From positions 1-64,000 of the forward strand of contig JAOARG010000048.1 in NCBI GenBank assembly GCA_025210655.1: 64,000 nt of DNA. Direction: 5' to 3'. Below, piece by piece: positions 26,932 through 35,680 of this stretch. The DNA comes from Bacillota bacterium. GTDB lineage: Bacteria; Bacillota; Clostridia; Peptostreptococcales; Acidaminobacteraceae. The notes beneath the pieces are model-generated. The model ran no database searches. It worked only from the letters and a program-made list of their open reading frames with translations, and was not told the DNA's origin. Numbering within the stretch: position 1 is the first letter of the stretch; each line of letters begins with the position of its first letter. A program made the translations under genes and the position numbers.

Positions 26932-27543
26932 ATGTCGAAGAATAAATCCATTTTTGAAAAATGGGGATTTATAGAGTTGAAGGACGAATACAAAGAGAAA
27001 CTCGAAGAAATGGACGAAAATGAAATGATAGATGACAGCTTTTTAGAACAAATCGCTGCCATGAGTGAAGATAGTGATGGAATAGAAGAGAAGCTTGATA
27101 AGTTTATTGAATCATATGAGAAGAATAAACTTCTTTCAATAGACGATATTTATAGAAATGCTAATCTAGTAAAGGATACTAGGGATAGTATTTTTATTGC
27201 TGACGTGTTCTTAAAGACACTTCCAGAAAATCTTCCTATTGATTTAAAGAAAGAGTCTGTACTAAATATTCTTAAGGTTTCAAGTATAGTTCCTGAAGAC
27301 TTAATGACAGATGCCTACGAAAGAGTTGATGCTCTTAATACTGTTATGGAAGATACAGTACAAAAGACTGAAGAGATAGTAGAGAAGAATACTGCTGCTA
27401 TTAGAGATCTTGAGAGAAGGATTGAAGATTTAAAAAATGTAATTGAAGAAAGAAAGAAATTCCAGAATACTCAAAACACATCAATTGAATATGAAATTCA
27501 AAAAGTAATTAGTATCGTAGATTTTATTAAACCTAAAAAATAA
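26932..27543 (+). CDS. hypothetical coiled-coil cytoplasmic protein
   Basis: A 203-residue acidic protein without signal peptide or membrane segment. A short N-terminal part (SIFEKWGFIELKDEYKEKL) is followed by a helical domain and a long coiled coil (about 135-185). Family unknown to me. The next gene, 20 bp downstream and presumably co-transcribed, encodes a membrane-anchored OmpA-like protein, so a role at the envelope/cytoplasm boundary is possible. Confidence 0.65.
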   Translation: MSKNKSIFEKWGFIELKDEYKEKLEEMDENEMIDDSFLEQIAAMSEDSDGIEEKLDKFIESYEKNKLLSIDDIYRNANLVKDTRDSIFIADVFLKTLPENLPIDLKKESVLNILKVSSIVPEDLMTDAYERVDALNTVMEDTVQKTEEIVEKNTAAIRDLERRIEDLKNVIEERKKFQNTQNTSIEYEIQKVISIVDFIKPKK

Positions 27544-27563
27544 TAATATTTGGAAGTGGTAGT

Positions 27564-28220
27564 TTGAGTAAGTATAAGGTTACTAATAAAGGGAAAATTG
27601 CTATTGCCGTATTACTCATTGTTGTTATAGTTGCTTTTGCAGCTCTATTAACTGGTGGCAATAAAAATGTGAATAGTGTAGAGGATACTGAAAGTACTAA
27701 GAAAACAGTTGATGTTGTTATTGAAGAACCACTTGAAAGTGATGAAGAGATACTTACTGGACCAGTGGTGGAAGCTTCATCAGAAATTGTTACAGGTGGG
27801 TCTGTAGATCAGGAAGAAGATCTAAGTGATATTGATCAGGTAGAAATGGATAGAAATGAAAAAATAAGTAAAATTGTGGTGTATTTTTCCCCTGATAGTG
27901 CTATAATAGATGAGGAGTTTGAGACAGAGTTACTTGAGTTTGTTGGTGAATCTTTATTATTTAAGGATAATAATATAGTTGTTGAAGGTAATATTAATGG
28001 ATATCCTTATTTTAAGGATTCTACTTTTGGCAGTAAGCTATCAGAAAAAAGAGCTCAAATGGTTTTAAATTACCTTATTGAAAATGGTATTGAAGAAAAT
28101 AGAATAGAATTAATATCTAATGGTTCTAGTAAACCTTTAGAAAAAGAAGGTGACATCGAAAAACTATTTATGAATAGAAGGGTAGATGTTTATTTCGAAA
28201 AATATGGTGTCGACAAATAG
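27564..28220 (+). CDS. membrane-anchored OmpA/MotB C-terminal-like protein
   Basis: The start is a TTG after GGAAGTGG. The 218-residue protein has a basic N-terminus and one transmembrane helix (about 12-31, IAIAVLLIVVIVAFAALL), then an acidic linker (about 35-100) and an OmpA-like domain (about 105-213) with SEKRAQMVLNYLIENGI and NRRVDVYF. The Arg of the peptidoglycan-binding pair is present, but the usual Asp of the GHTD segment is not seen (EGNINGYP instead). It may bind peptidoglycan in an altered way or not at all. Confidence 0.75.
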   Translation: MSKYKVTNKGKIAIAVLLIVVIVAFAALLTGGNKNVNSVEDTESTKKTVDVVIEEPLESDEEILTGPVVEASSEIVTGGSVDQEEDLSDIDQVEMDRNEKISKIVVYFSPDSAIIDEEFETELLEFVGESLLFKDNNIVVEGNINGYPYFKDSTFGSKLSEKRAQMVLNYLIENGIEENRIELISNGSSKPLEKEGDIEKLFMNRRVDVYFEKYGVDK

Positions 28221-28227
28221 TTAATAA

Positions 28228-28304
28228 GCATCTATAGCTCAGCTGGATAGAGCGCTCCCCTCCTAAGGGAGAAGTCGGGGGTTCGAATCCCTTTAGATGC
28301 GCCA
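28228..28304 (+). tRNA. tRNA-Arg (anticodon CCU)
   Basis: 77 bases including an encoded CCA. The acceptor stem GCATCTA/TAGATGC, the D-arm AGCTCAGCTGGATAGAGC, the anticodon stem CTCCC/GGGAG with loop CTCCTAA and the T-arm GGGTTCGAATCC are all seen. It reads AGG codons. It is followed by a strong terminator. Confidence 0.97.
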
Positions 28305-28330
28305 TATATACATACGGATTTTCCGTTTAG

Positions 28331-28391
28331 TAAGAAGTCATATAAAAGATAATCTTAAAGATTATTTTTTATATGGCTTCTTATTTTTTTT
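28331..28391 (+). terminator. terminator after tRNA-Arg
   Basis: A long hairpin (AAGAAG at 28332-28337 with CTTCTT at 28378-28383, plus inner AATC/GATT pairing) is followed by TATTTTTTTT. Confidence 0.85.
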
Positions 28392-28492
28392 GTAAAACTT
28401 TAATTACTATATCTGTTTTTTTAGATGTGAAATTGGGTAGAAAGTTTCCGAGTGTTGAATCCGTAAAAAATATTAGAAAGGAAGGTGTATAT

Positions 28493-29005
28493 ATGTCAGT
28501 TGGATCAGTTCAGGATAAAACTTATAGTTTAAAGGAACTACCAGAGGATAAAATGAAAGTACTGGAAGAGTATATTGATTCATTGGAGGATAAGGAAGGT
28601 TCTTTGATTCATATTCTTCATAAGGCTCAAGGTCTTTTAGGATTTTTACCAATGGAGGTTCAGCTTTTTATTTCGAGGAAGATTGATATACCGGCTGCAA
28701 AGGTTTTTGGTGTTGTTAGTTTTTATTCATACTTTACTACTAATCCAGTTGGTAAACATACAATAAGTATTTGTATGGGAACTGCTTGTTTTGTAAGAAG
28801 TGCAGATAAGATTTTCGACAGGTTCAAGGAACTTTTAGGTATTGAAGGTGGAGAAACTACTCCAGATGAACTTTTTACTTTGAAAGATGTAAGGTGTATA
28901 GGAGCATGTGGACTTGCGCCGGTTGTTCTTGTAGATGAAAAGGTTTACGGAAGGGTTACTCTTGAGGATGTTGAAAAGATTCTGGATGAATATAGGGAGG
29001 TTTAG
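28493..29005 (+). CDS. hydC: NADH-dependent [FeFe] hydrogenase, NuoE-like subunit
   Basis: A 170-residue thioredoxin-like [2Fe-2S] protein of the NuoE/HydC family, part of an electron-bifurcating hydrogenase. The cysteines CMGTACFV and later CIGACGLAP bind the cluster. The ATG at 28493 has AAAGGAAGG upstream; longer readings begin inside the tRNA terminator. It opens the operon hydC-ferredoxin-hydB-hydA. Confidence 0.92.
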   Translation: MSVGSVQDKTYSLKELPEDKMKVLEEYIDSLEDKEGSLIHILHKAQGLLGFLPMEVQLFISRKIDIPAAKVFGVVSFYSYFTTNPVGKHTISICMGTACFVRSADKIFDRFKELLGIEGGETTPDELFTLKDVRCIGACGLAPVVLVDEKVYGRVTLEDVEKILDEYREV

Positions 29006-29008
29006 TTG

Positions 29009-29401
29009 ATGCCTGTTAAAAGTTTAGATGAGTTAAAGAAAATAAGGGAAGAATCCCTAAGAAAAGTTAACTTAAGGGAAACCGGTGAGAATGCTGGTGA
29101 AACTATTGAATTACTTGTTGGTATGGCTACTTGTGGTATAGCTGCTGGAGCAAGGGAAACATTATCAGCCCTTATTGATGAAATAAGTAAAAAAGATCTT
29201 GATAATGTAAAGGTTGTTCAAGTTGGATGTCTTGGATATTGTCATTCTGAACCTACAGTTCAGGTTAATATTCCAGGTAAGGAACCTATTCTTTATGGAA
29301 ACGTTGATATGGAAAAAGCAAGAGAAATCATTGAAAAACATGTTATTGGTGGTAATCTTTTAGAGGATTCCATACTAATAAACACATTTAGCAAGGCTTA
29401 A
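29009..29401 (+). CDS. [2Fe-2S] thioredoxin-like ferredoxin subunit of the hydrogenase operon
   Basis: About 130 residues with ATCGIAAGAR near 43-52 and VGCLGYCHSEP near 85, the four-cysteine pattern of the (2Fe-2S) ferredoxin family that resembles the N-terminal domain of HydB. It lies 3 bp after hydC with AGGGAGG upstream of the ATG at 29009. In homologous operons such a small subunit (sometimes called HydD) accompanies HydABC. Its electron-transfer role here is inferred. Confidence 0.88.
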   Translation: MPVKSLDELKKIREESLRKVNLRETGENAGETIELLVGMATCGIAAGARETLSALIDEISKKDLDNVKVVQVGCLGYCHSEPTVQVNIPGKEPILYGNVDMEKAREIIEKHVIGGNLLEDSILINTFSKA

Positions 29402-29437
29402 TTTTGTAAGTTAATATTAAATGTAAGGAGGGTTCTA

Positions 29438-31228
29438 ATGGAAAAGTTTCGTAGTCACATTATGGTATGTGGAGGAACTGGATGTATTTCTTCCAGAAGT
29501 GATGAACTTATAGATAGTTTAAAATCCGAACTTGTGAAAGCAGGATATGATAAAGAGATATCAGTTGTAAAGACAGGTTGTTTTGGTTTTTGTGCCCAAG
29601 GTCCAATAATAAAGGTACATCCTGATAATGTTTTTTATGTACAGGTTGGGCCGGAGGATGCTCAGGAAATTGTACAGGAACATATAGTAAAAGGTAGGGT
29701 TGTGGAAAGACTCCTTTATGATGAGGATGATAAGGATTCAAAATCTGATCATGATGATATACCATTTTATAAAAAGCAGTTAAGAATTGCCTTAAGAAAT
29801 TGTGGTCTTTTAAATCCAGAAGATATTAATGAGTACATAGCCTTTGATGGATATATGGCTCTTGGTAAAGCATTGACAGAAATGAAGCCAATAGACGTAG
29901 TTAAGGAAATCAAGGAAAGTGGTCTTAGGGGACGTGGTGGTGGAGGTTTCCCAACCGGTCTAAAGTGGGAGTTAACTCACAAATCCCCTGGAGATGAAAA
30001 ATATATTATATGTAACGCTGATGAAGGTGATCCAGGTGCCTTTATGGATAGATCTATCCTAGAGGGGGACCCTCATAGTGTTATTGAAGCAATGGCTATA
30101 GGAGGATATGCAACTGGTGCAAGTACTGGTATTGTTTATATCAGGGCAGAATATCCCCTTGCTATAGAAAGACTTGAAATAGCAATAAAGCAAGCTAGGG
30201 AGTATGGATTCCTAGGTAAAGATATTTTTGGTTCTGGTTTTGATTTTGATCTTATAATTAAGCTTGGTGCCGGGGCATTTGTTTGTGGTGAGGAAACTGC
30301 TCTTATTCACTCAGTTGAGGGTGAAAGGGGAGAGCCAACTAAAAAGCCTCCTTATCCTAGTGAAGAAGGATATCTTGGCAAGCCATCAACAGTTAATAAT
30401 GTAGAGACTTATGCAAATATCCCTGTAATCTTATTAAAAGGATCTGGGTGGTTTAATAAGATTGGTACAGAAAAGAGTAAGGGAACAAAAGTATTTGCAC
30501 TTGCTGGAAAGATTAATAATGTAGGTCTTGTTGAAGTTCCTATGGGAATTACCTTAAGGGAAATCATATATGATATCGGTGGTGGTATCAAGGATGGTAA
30601 AGAGTTTAAAGCTGTTCAGACTGGTGGACCTTCTGGTGGTGTAATTACTGTAAAAGATTTAGATACACCAATTGATTATGAAAGTCTTACAGCTATTGGA
30701 TCAATGATGGGATCTGGTGGAATGATAGTAATGGATGAAGATAACTGTATGGTAAATATCGCAAAATTCTATCTTGAATTTACCGAAGATGAGTCTTGTG
30801 GTAAATGTACACCATGTAGGGTTGGGACTAAGAGAATGTATGAAATACTTGAGAAGATTACTAATGGAGAAGGTGAAATGGAAGACCTTGATAAACTTAG
30901 GGAGCTTGGAAATATGATTAAAGATTCTGCCCTATGTGGACTTGGTCAGACAGCGCCAAATCCAGTATTATCGACTATGGAGTATTTCTATGATGAGTAT
31001 CTTGCCCATATTAAGGATAAGAGATGTTTAACTGGTGAATGTAAGGCACTTTCTAAGTATTCTATAGATCCTGAAAAATGTATAGGATGTACTGCTTGTG
31101 CAAGGGTGTGTCCTGTATCCTGTATCGAAGGAGAAGTTAAGAAGCTACATGTTATAGATGAAAGTAAGTGTATTGCCTGTGGCGCATGCTATGATGCATG
31201 TAAATTCGATGCAGTAATTAAACCTTAG
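29438..31228 (+). CDS. hydB: electron-bifurcating [FeFe] hydrogenase, NADH/FMN subunit HydB
   Basis: The 596-residue flavoprotein has an N-terminal [2Fe-2S] thioredoxin-like domain (GGTGCISS, KTGCFGFCAQG), the NuoF FMN/NADH core (GLRGRGGGGFPTGLKW; NADEGDPGAFMDR), a SLBB domain, the [4Fe-4S] segment ESCGKCTPCRVGT with LCGLGQTAPNP, and a C-terminal ferredoxin with two CxxCxxC sets (IGCTACARVCP; IACGACYDAC). It exchanges electrons with NAD(H) and, with HydA, couples NADH and ferredoxin oxidation to H2 formation. It is 14 bp from hydA. Confidence 0.96.
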   Translation: MEKFRSHIMVCGGTGCISSRSDELIDSLKSELVKAGYDKEISVVKTGCFGFCAQGPIIKVHPDNVFYVQVGPEDAQEIVQEHIVKGRVVERLLYDEDDKDSKSDHDDIPFYKKQLRIALRNCGLLNPEDINEYIAFDGYMALGKALTEMKPIDVVKEIKESGLRGRGGGGFPTGLKWELTHKSPGDEKYIICNADEGDPGAFMDRSILEGDPHSVIEAMAIGGYATGASTGIVYIRAEYPLAIERLEIAIKQAREYGFLGKDIFGSGFDFDLIIKLGAGAFVCGEETALIHSVEGERGEPTKKPPYPSEEGYLGKPSTVNNVETYANIPVILLKGSGWFNKIGTEKSKGTKVFALAGKINNVGLVEVPMGITLREIIYDIGGGIKDGKEFKAVQTGGPSGGVITVKDLDTPIDYESLTAIGSMMGSGGMIVMDEDNCMVNIAKFYLEFTEDESCGKCTPCRVGTKRMYEILEKITNGEGEMEDLDKLRELGNMIKDSALCGLGQTAPNPVLSTMEYFYDEYLAHIKDKRCLTGECKALSKYSIDPEKCIGCTACARVCPVSCIEGEVKKLHVIDESKCIACGACYDACKFDAVIKP

Positions 31229-31242
31229 GAGGTGGGATTTTT

Positions 31243-32988
31243 ATGAGTGAAATGGTTAAAATTAAAATTAATGATACTGAGATAGAAGTAGCAAAGGGTT
31301 CAACTGTCCTAGAAGCAGCAGAAAAAATAGGTGTCCATATTCCAACTCTTTGTCATATGAATCTTGGGGATTTTGGTATTGTAAACAGAACTGCATCCTG
31401 TAGAGTTTGTATGGTAGAAGTTGAGGGAAGAGCTGCACTTGCACCATCATGTGCAGAGAAAGTTTATGAGGGAATGGTAATTAGAACAGACTCAATTAGA
31501 GCCATAAATGCTAGACGTATGGCAGTTGAGCTTCTTTTATCAAATCATCCAAATGAATGTTTTACATGTGCTAAAAACTTGGATTGTGATTTGCAAAAAA
31601 TTGCAGCTGACTTAGGAATTAGGGAAATTAAATGGGAAGGGGAAAAGCTTGATTACCATAAGGACTATAGTTCTGATGCTATATTAAAGGATCCTAATAA
31701 GTGTATCATGTGTAGAAGATGTGAGACCATGTGTAATGATGTACAGACTTGTGGTATCTTATCTGCAGTAGGTAGAGGATTCGATACATTTGTTGGGCCA
31801 GCCTTCAATATGGATATGGCAGATAGTTCATGTACTTATTGTGGTCAGTGTGTTGCAGTATGTCCTACAGCAGCTCTTACAGAAGTTAATCACACTTCAA
31901 AAGTATGGAGGGCACTAAATGATCCGTCTAAACATGTAATTGTTCAAGTAGCACCTGCTATAAGGGTTGCAATAGGTGAAATGTTTGGCATGGAACCAGG
32001 TACTATTGTTACTGGTAAACTAGCAACAGCACTTAGGAGAATGGGTTTTGACGGAGTATTTGACACTGACTTTGGTGCAGACCTTACTATTTTCGAGGAA
32101 GCTTCAGAGCTGGTTCATAGAATTGAACATAATGGAACTTTACCAATACTGACAAGTTGTTGTCCAGCTTGGGTTAAGTTTATTGAGCATCAGTTCCCAG
32201 ATATGTTGGATATACCTTCAAGCTGTAAATCACCTCATATTATGTTTGGTGCAATTGCAAAAACATATTATGCTAAGAAGAAAAATATTGATCCGGAATC
32301 AATTGAAGTAGTATCAATTATGCCTTGTATTGCTAAAAAGGCTGAAGCAGATAGACCGGAACTTGCTAAGGGTGATGAAGAAAATGTAGATATTGTTGTA
32401 ACTACCAGAGAACTTTCTACTATGCTTAAGGAAGCTGGAATTGATTTTACTAAACTTCCTGATAGTGATTTTGATAGAATGATGGGAGAAAGTACAGGAG
32501 CTGGTGTAATATTTGGTACAACAGGTGGTGTTATTGAAGCAGCTGTTAGAACAGCTTACGAATGGATTACTGGAGAGGAACTTGAGAATGTTGAGTTTAC
32601 TCAGCTAAGGGGAATCGAAGGAATAAGGGAAGCCAGTGTAATGGTAGGTGATATGGAGCTTAATATTGGAATAGCACATGGTTTAGGTAATGCTAGACAG
32701 CTTCTAGAAGATATTAAGAGTGGAAAATCCAAGTATCATGCTATAGAAATCATGGCTTGTCCTGGCGGATGTATCGGTGGTGGAGGTCAACCTTACCATC
32801 ATGGAGATATGGAAATAATCAAGAAGAGACAAGAAGCAATTTACAATGAGGATAGAAATAAGGTTAAGAGAAAATCCCATGAAAATGAGGAAGTTCTTAA
32901 GCTATATGAAGAGTTTCTTGGTAAACCATATGGAAAGAAAGCACATGAATTGCTTCATACACATTATGAAGCAAAAGAAAAAATCTAA
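31243..32988 (+). CDS. hydA: [FeFe] hydrogenase catalytic subunit HydA
   Basis: A 581-residue hydrogenase. Its order is a [2Fe-2S] domain (TASCRVCMVEV), a His/Cys [4Fe-4S] cluster (HPNECFTCAKNLDC), a two-cluster ferredoxin domain (CIMCRRCETMC; CTYCGQCVAVCP), then the H-cluster domain with L1 TSCCPAW, L2 MPCIAKKAE and L3 ACPGGCIGGGGQP. All H-cluster cysteines are intact. The maturases HydE, HydF and HydG are not in the window. The organism should make or use H2 anaerobically. Confidence 0.97.
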   Translation: MSEMVKIKINDTEIEVAKGSTVLEAAEKIGVHIPTLCHMNLGDFGIVNRTASCRVCMVEVEGRAALAPSCAEKVYEGMVIRTDSIRAINARRMAVELLLSNHPNECFTCAKNLDCDLQKIAADLGIREIKWEGEKLDYHKDYSSDAILKDPNKCIMCRRCETMCNDVQTCGILSAVGRGFDTFVGPAFNMDMADSSCTYCGQCVAVCPTAALTEVNHTSKVWRALNDPSKHVIVQVAPAIRVAIGEMFGMEPGTIVTGKLATALRRMGFDGVFDTDFGADLTIFEEASELVHRIEHNGTLPILTSCCPAWVKFIEHQFPDMLDIPSSCKSPHIMFGAIAKTYYAKKKNIDPESIEVVSIMPCIAKKAEADRPELAKGDEENVDIVVTTRELSTMLKEAGIDFTKLPDSDFDRMMGESTGAGVIFGTTGGVIEAAVRTAYEWITGEELENVEFTQLRGIEGIREASVMVGDMELNIGIAHGLGNARQLLEDIKSGKSKYHAIEIMACPGGCIGGGGQPYHHGDMEIIKKRQEAIYNEDRNKVKRKSHENEEVLKLYEEFLGKPYGKKAHELLHTHYEAKEKI

Positions 32989-32998
32989 ATGGATATTT

Positions 32999-33030
32999 TT
33001 GGAGATGTCAATGAGACATCTCCAATTTTA
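32999..33030 (+). terminator. terminator after hydA
   Basis: TTGGAGATGTC (32999-33009) pairs with GACATCTCCAA (33015-33025), followed by TTTTA. A TATAAT follows at 33034-33039 and probably belongs to the hemerythrin promoter. Confidence 0.8.
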
Positions 33031-33071
33031 TGTTATAATGAGTTAATTAATAACATAAGAGGTGAATATAC

Positions 33072-33464
33072 ATGATTAAATGGAAAGATTCTTTTTCAGT
33101 AAAAGTTGAAGAAATCGATAAACAGCACAAGGAACTGTTTAATATTGGAGCAGAAATATTAGCTGCAATCAAAAGTAATGAGGATAACTATGATACAATA
33201 ATGGAGTTATTAAACAAGCTTACAGATTATACAGAGTTCCATTTTGATTACGAAAAGAAAGCAATGGAGAAAATAGGTAAGAGCCTTTCAGATGAACACT
33301 TGCAGGAGCATGAAAATTTTGTAATGAAATTAAAGGAAGCTACTACAATTGATATAGATGAAAAGCAAAAAGAAGTACTTCTTCAAATGCTTAATTTTAT
33401 AGCAGATTGGATAACTAAACATATTCTAAAGACTGATAAGGAGTATGTTGGAATACTCAAATAA
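33072..33464 (+). CDS. bacteriohemerythrin
   Basis: A 130-residue four-helix di-iron protein. The ligands are recognisable as His in DKQHKE (about 19), HFDYEKKAM (His and Glu, about 57-61), DEHLQEHENF and HILKTDKEY near the C-terminus. It would bind O2 or sense or scavenge oxygen. Its position directly after the oxygen-sensitive hydrogenase operon is suggestive. It has its own transcription unit between two terminators. Confidence 0.93.
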   Translation: MIKWKDSFSVKVEEIDKQHKELFNIGAEILAAIKSNEDNYDTIMELLNKLTDYTEFHFDYEKKAMEKIGKSLSDEHLQEHENFVMKLKEATTIDIDEKQKEVLLQMLNFIADWITKHILKTDKEYVGILK

Positions 33465-33468
33465 TCAA

Positions 33469-33502
33469 AAGCCTATCCCACATGGGATAGGCTTATTTTA
33501 TT
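33469..33502. terminator. bidirectional terminator between hemerythrin and the sensor kinase
   Basis: AAGCCTATCCCA (33469-33480) pairs with TGGGATAGGCTT (33483-33494), followed on the plus strand by ATTTTATTT. It separates two convergent genes. Confidence 0.8.
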
Positions 33503-34880
33503 TAGGAATATTAAACTCAGTAATAAATTCAACACCATTTTCTCTATTTACTGCTTTAATCATACCAGAATGATTATCCATAATTTTTTTACATATAGGA
33601 AGTCCAAGTCCAAATTTTCCTTCTTTTCCTGTAACGAACTTACTAAATATACCATCAATATTCTTTTCAGGAATAAGATGACCATCATTGAAAAAACTAA
33701 GATAGTACTTATCATTTTCTTCGTATCCCTTTACAATTATGGAAGTTTCAGCATATCTCATTTGATTATCAAGAATATTTTCAACAAGTATTTCAACTTG
33801 TTCTGTAATAAGACGTAGAATTCTTGAATTTACCTCAATTGTAAAAGAAATATTTTTTTTAGAATATACGAGTCTGTTAACTGTCTCCTCAATGAGAGGT
33901 TTGATATCCTTATATTCAAAATCTAAACTTTCAAGCTTTAAATAATCCAGTCTATTTAATAATAATATTCTTTGAACCTTTGCTTCCATTTTAAGAGCTT
34001 CCTTTTCTATAATACTTTGAGCTTCATCCATGGACTGACTATCTGAGAAGGTTCCATCCTTCATACCTTGATTATAAGACCTTATTACCATAAGTGGTGT
34101 TTTTAAATCGTGGGATATAGTTTGTAGGAAACTAGTTTGGAGTTCATCATGTTCCTTAAGTTGGTTTTTCATATTGTTGATAGAACGGCTCAGGGAACCA
34201 ATTTCATCTCCACGATCAGTTTCAATATCAAGCTCCCAGTTTTTATTAGATATTTCTTCAACTGAGTGTTCAAGTTTCTTTAATGATGAGGAAAGTTTTC
34301 TAGCAAAAATAAGACTAATAATTATTGCAAAGGATATTAGTGGAATTAGGAGAAGCATCAATTTTGATGAAAGGCTTCTTGATAGTTCTATGGAGTAGTC
34401 ATTCCACTGGAATGAGACTAAAAAAACATCATCCCTTCGAGGTAATTTAGTGATAATGTAGTAAAGAAGTCTGTCTCCATCTTTATACACATATTTCTCT
34501 TTTACATTCTTCTGAGATACAGCATTATTTTTAAATTCATCAATAATTTGACTGCTTACCTGCTGTCTAATTGAAGCAAAATCTGTGTCTTTTTTAACTA
34601 ATATATGATTTACATATCTAGCTTCATCAGGTTGAACATCAGAAATAGCATTGTCAGGTAAGTTGAAACGGGACTTTATGATAGCTGTATTTTTTGTATT
34701 TATCCTATCAGCAATTAGTTTTATTCTTACCCTGTGGGCCGCTTCAATATTATTATAGATATCCTTCTCGAAAAAATCCCCTAAAATGGTTGGTATGCTC
34801 ATATATACAGTAAGAAAAATAATTACTAGTATAAGGGAGAATGTCATGAAAATTTGTACTGAAAGGGGTCTGTTTTTCAT
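33498..34880 (-). CDS. two-component sensor histidine kinase
   Basis: The 460-residue kinase has a transmembrane helix at about 8-28, an extracellular sensor domain (about 30-172), a second helix (about 175-195), a HAMP domain, a HisKA domain with the phosphoacceptor His in SHDLKTPLMVI, and an ATPase domain with N-box EILVENILDNQMRYA and GLGLPICKKIM. The ligand is unknown. Its start overlaps the response-regulator stop (ATGA), so the pair is coupled. It is transcribed against the fork on this arm. Confidence 0.93.
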   Translation of the reverse strand: MKNRPLSVQIFMTFSLILVIIFLTVYMSIPTILGDFFEKDIYNNIEAAHRVRIKLIADRINTKNTAIIKSRFNLPDNAISDVQPDEARYVNHILVKKDTDFASIRQQVSSQIIDEFKNNAVSQKNVKEKYVYKDGDRLLYYIITKLPRRDDVFLVSFQWNDYSIELSRSLSSKLMLLLIPLISFAIIISLIFARKLSSSLKKLEHSVEEISNKNWELDIETDRGDEIGSLSRSINNMKNQLKEHDELQTSFLQTISHDLKTPLMVIRSYNQGMKDGTFSDSQSMDEAQSIIEKEALKMEAKVQRILLLNRLDYLKLESLDFEYKDIKPLIEETVNRLVYSKKNISFTIEVNSRILRLITEQVEILVENILDNQMRYAETSIIVKGYEENDKYYLSFFNDGHLIPEKNIDGIFSKFVTGKEGKFGLGLPICKKIMDNHSGMIKAVNRENGVEFITEFNIPK

Positions 34881-35542
34881 GATTTCACCATCCTGTAACC
34901 ATATCCATATATGGTTTCGATAGAAAGATCAGGAAGTTTTTTTCGCACTCTTCTGATAGTATCATCAACAACACGATCAGATCCAAAGTAGTCCATTCCC
35001 CATACAGAATCAAGAAGTTGCTCCCTTGAAAGGGCGGATCCCAAGTTTTCTAACATGTATATAATGATTTCATATTCTTTTGAAGTTAGTTCAATATTTT
35101 GATTATCCTTTGAGATTGTTCTTTTTCCAATATCAAAAGTATAACCATTTATTATGATGGAAGTATCCTTTTCTTTTTTGCCATAGCTTCTTTCAATAAG
35201 TTTATTTACCCTTATTATTAGTTCCCTAGGAAGAAATGGCTTAGCTAGGTAATCGTCGCTACCCATTTCAAGACCTATAATTTTATCTAAATCTTTATTT
35301 CTAGCTGATATGAAAATCACAGGTATATCAGGATTAAGGGCTTTTATTTCTTTTATAAGTTCAAATCCATCTATGTCAGGAAGCATTATATCAAGAACCC
35401 AAAGATGGAATTGATTGTGAATGTTTTTTAAGGCACTAGTACCTTCTGTAAATGCTGAAACATTGTAACCTTCTTTTTCTAAGTAAGTTTTAAGTATTGA
35501 ATTAAGGTTTTTCTCATCTTCAACAAGACCTATATTATACAT
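34877..35542 (-). CDS. OmpR-family response regulator
   Basis: A 221-residue regulator with a receiver domain (acidic pair VEDE at 7-10, phosphoacceptor Asp51 in VLDIMLPDIDG, Thr/Ser switch at FISAR, Lys in AKPF) and a winged-helix DNA-binding domain (LTSKEYEIIIYMLENLG; DSVWGMDYFGSDRVVDDTIRRVRKKL). It is partnered with the kinase gene that overlaps it. The target genes are unknown. AGGGAGTG precedes the ATG. Confidence 0.95.
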   Translation of the reverse strand: MYNIGLVEDEKNLNSILKTYLEKEGYNVSAFTEGTSALKNIHNQFHLWVLDIMLPDIDGFELIKEIKALNPDIPVIFISARNKDLDKIIGLEMGSDDYLAKPFLPRELIIRVNKLIERSYGKKEKDTSIIINGYTFDIGKRTISKDNQNIELTSKEYEIIIYMLENLGSALSREQLLDSVWGMDYFGSDRVVDDTIRRVRKKLPDLSIETIYGYGYRMVKS

Positions 35543-35633
35543 TTAATCACTCCCTATACGGTAATAATACTATTATACCCCCTAATATAATATATAAATA
35601 TGGGAAATTTATGTGAGACCTTTATTTACTTTA

Positions 35634-35659
35634 GATTATTTGATATTTAAACGGGGTAA
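35634..35659 (+). promoter_or_regulatory. possible sigma-B-like promoter of the DUF4342 gene
   Basis: GATTAT (35634-35639) is separated by 14 bp from GGGTAA (35654-35659), followed by A. The same spacing and a similar -10 occur before rsbV. The -35 match is weak, so this is a suggestion only. Confidence 0.3.
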
Positions 35660-35680
35660 AAAAATAATGGAGGTGGGTTG

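Noticed and set aside
28414-28440. Sigma-B-like promoter before the hydrogenase operon (TGTTT-N16-GGGTAG)
   Set aside because: The -10 has a mismatch, the spacer is longer than at rsbV, and the site is next to the T-run of the tRNA terminator. Not supported enough to list.
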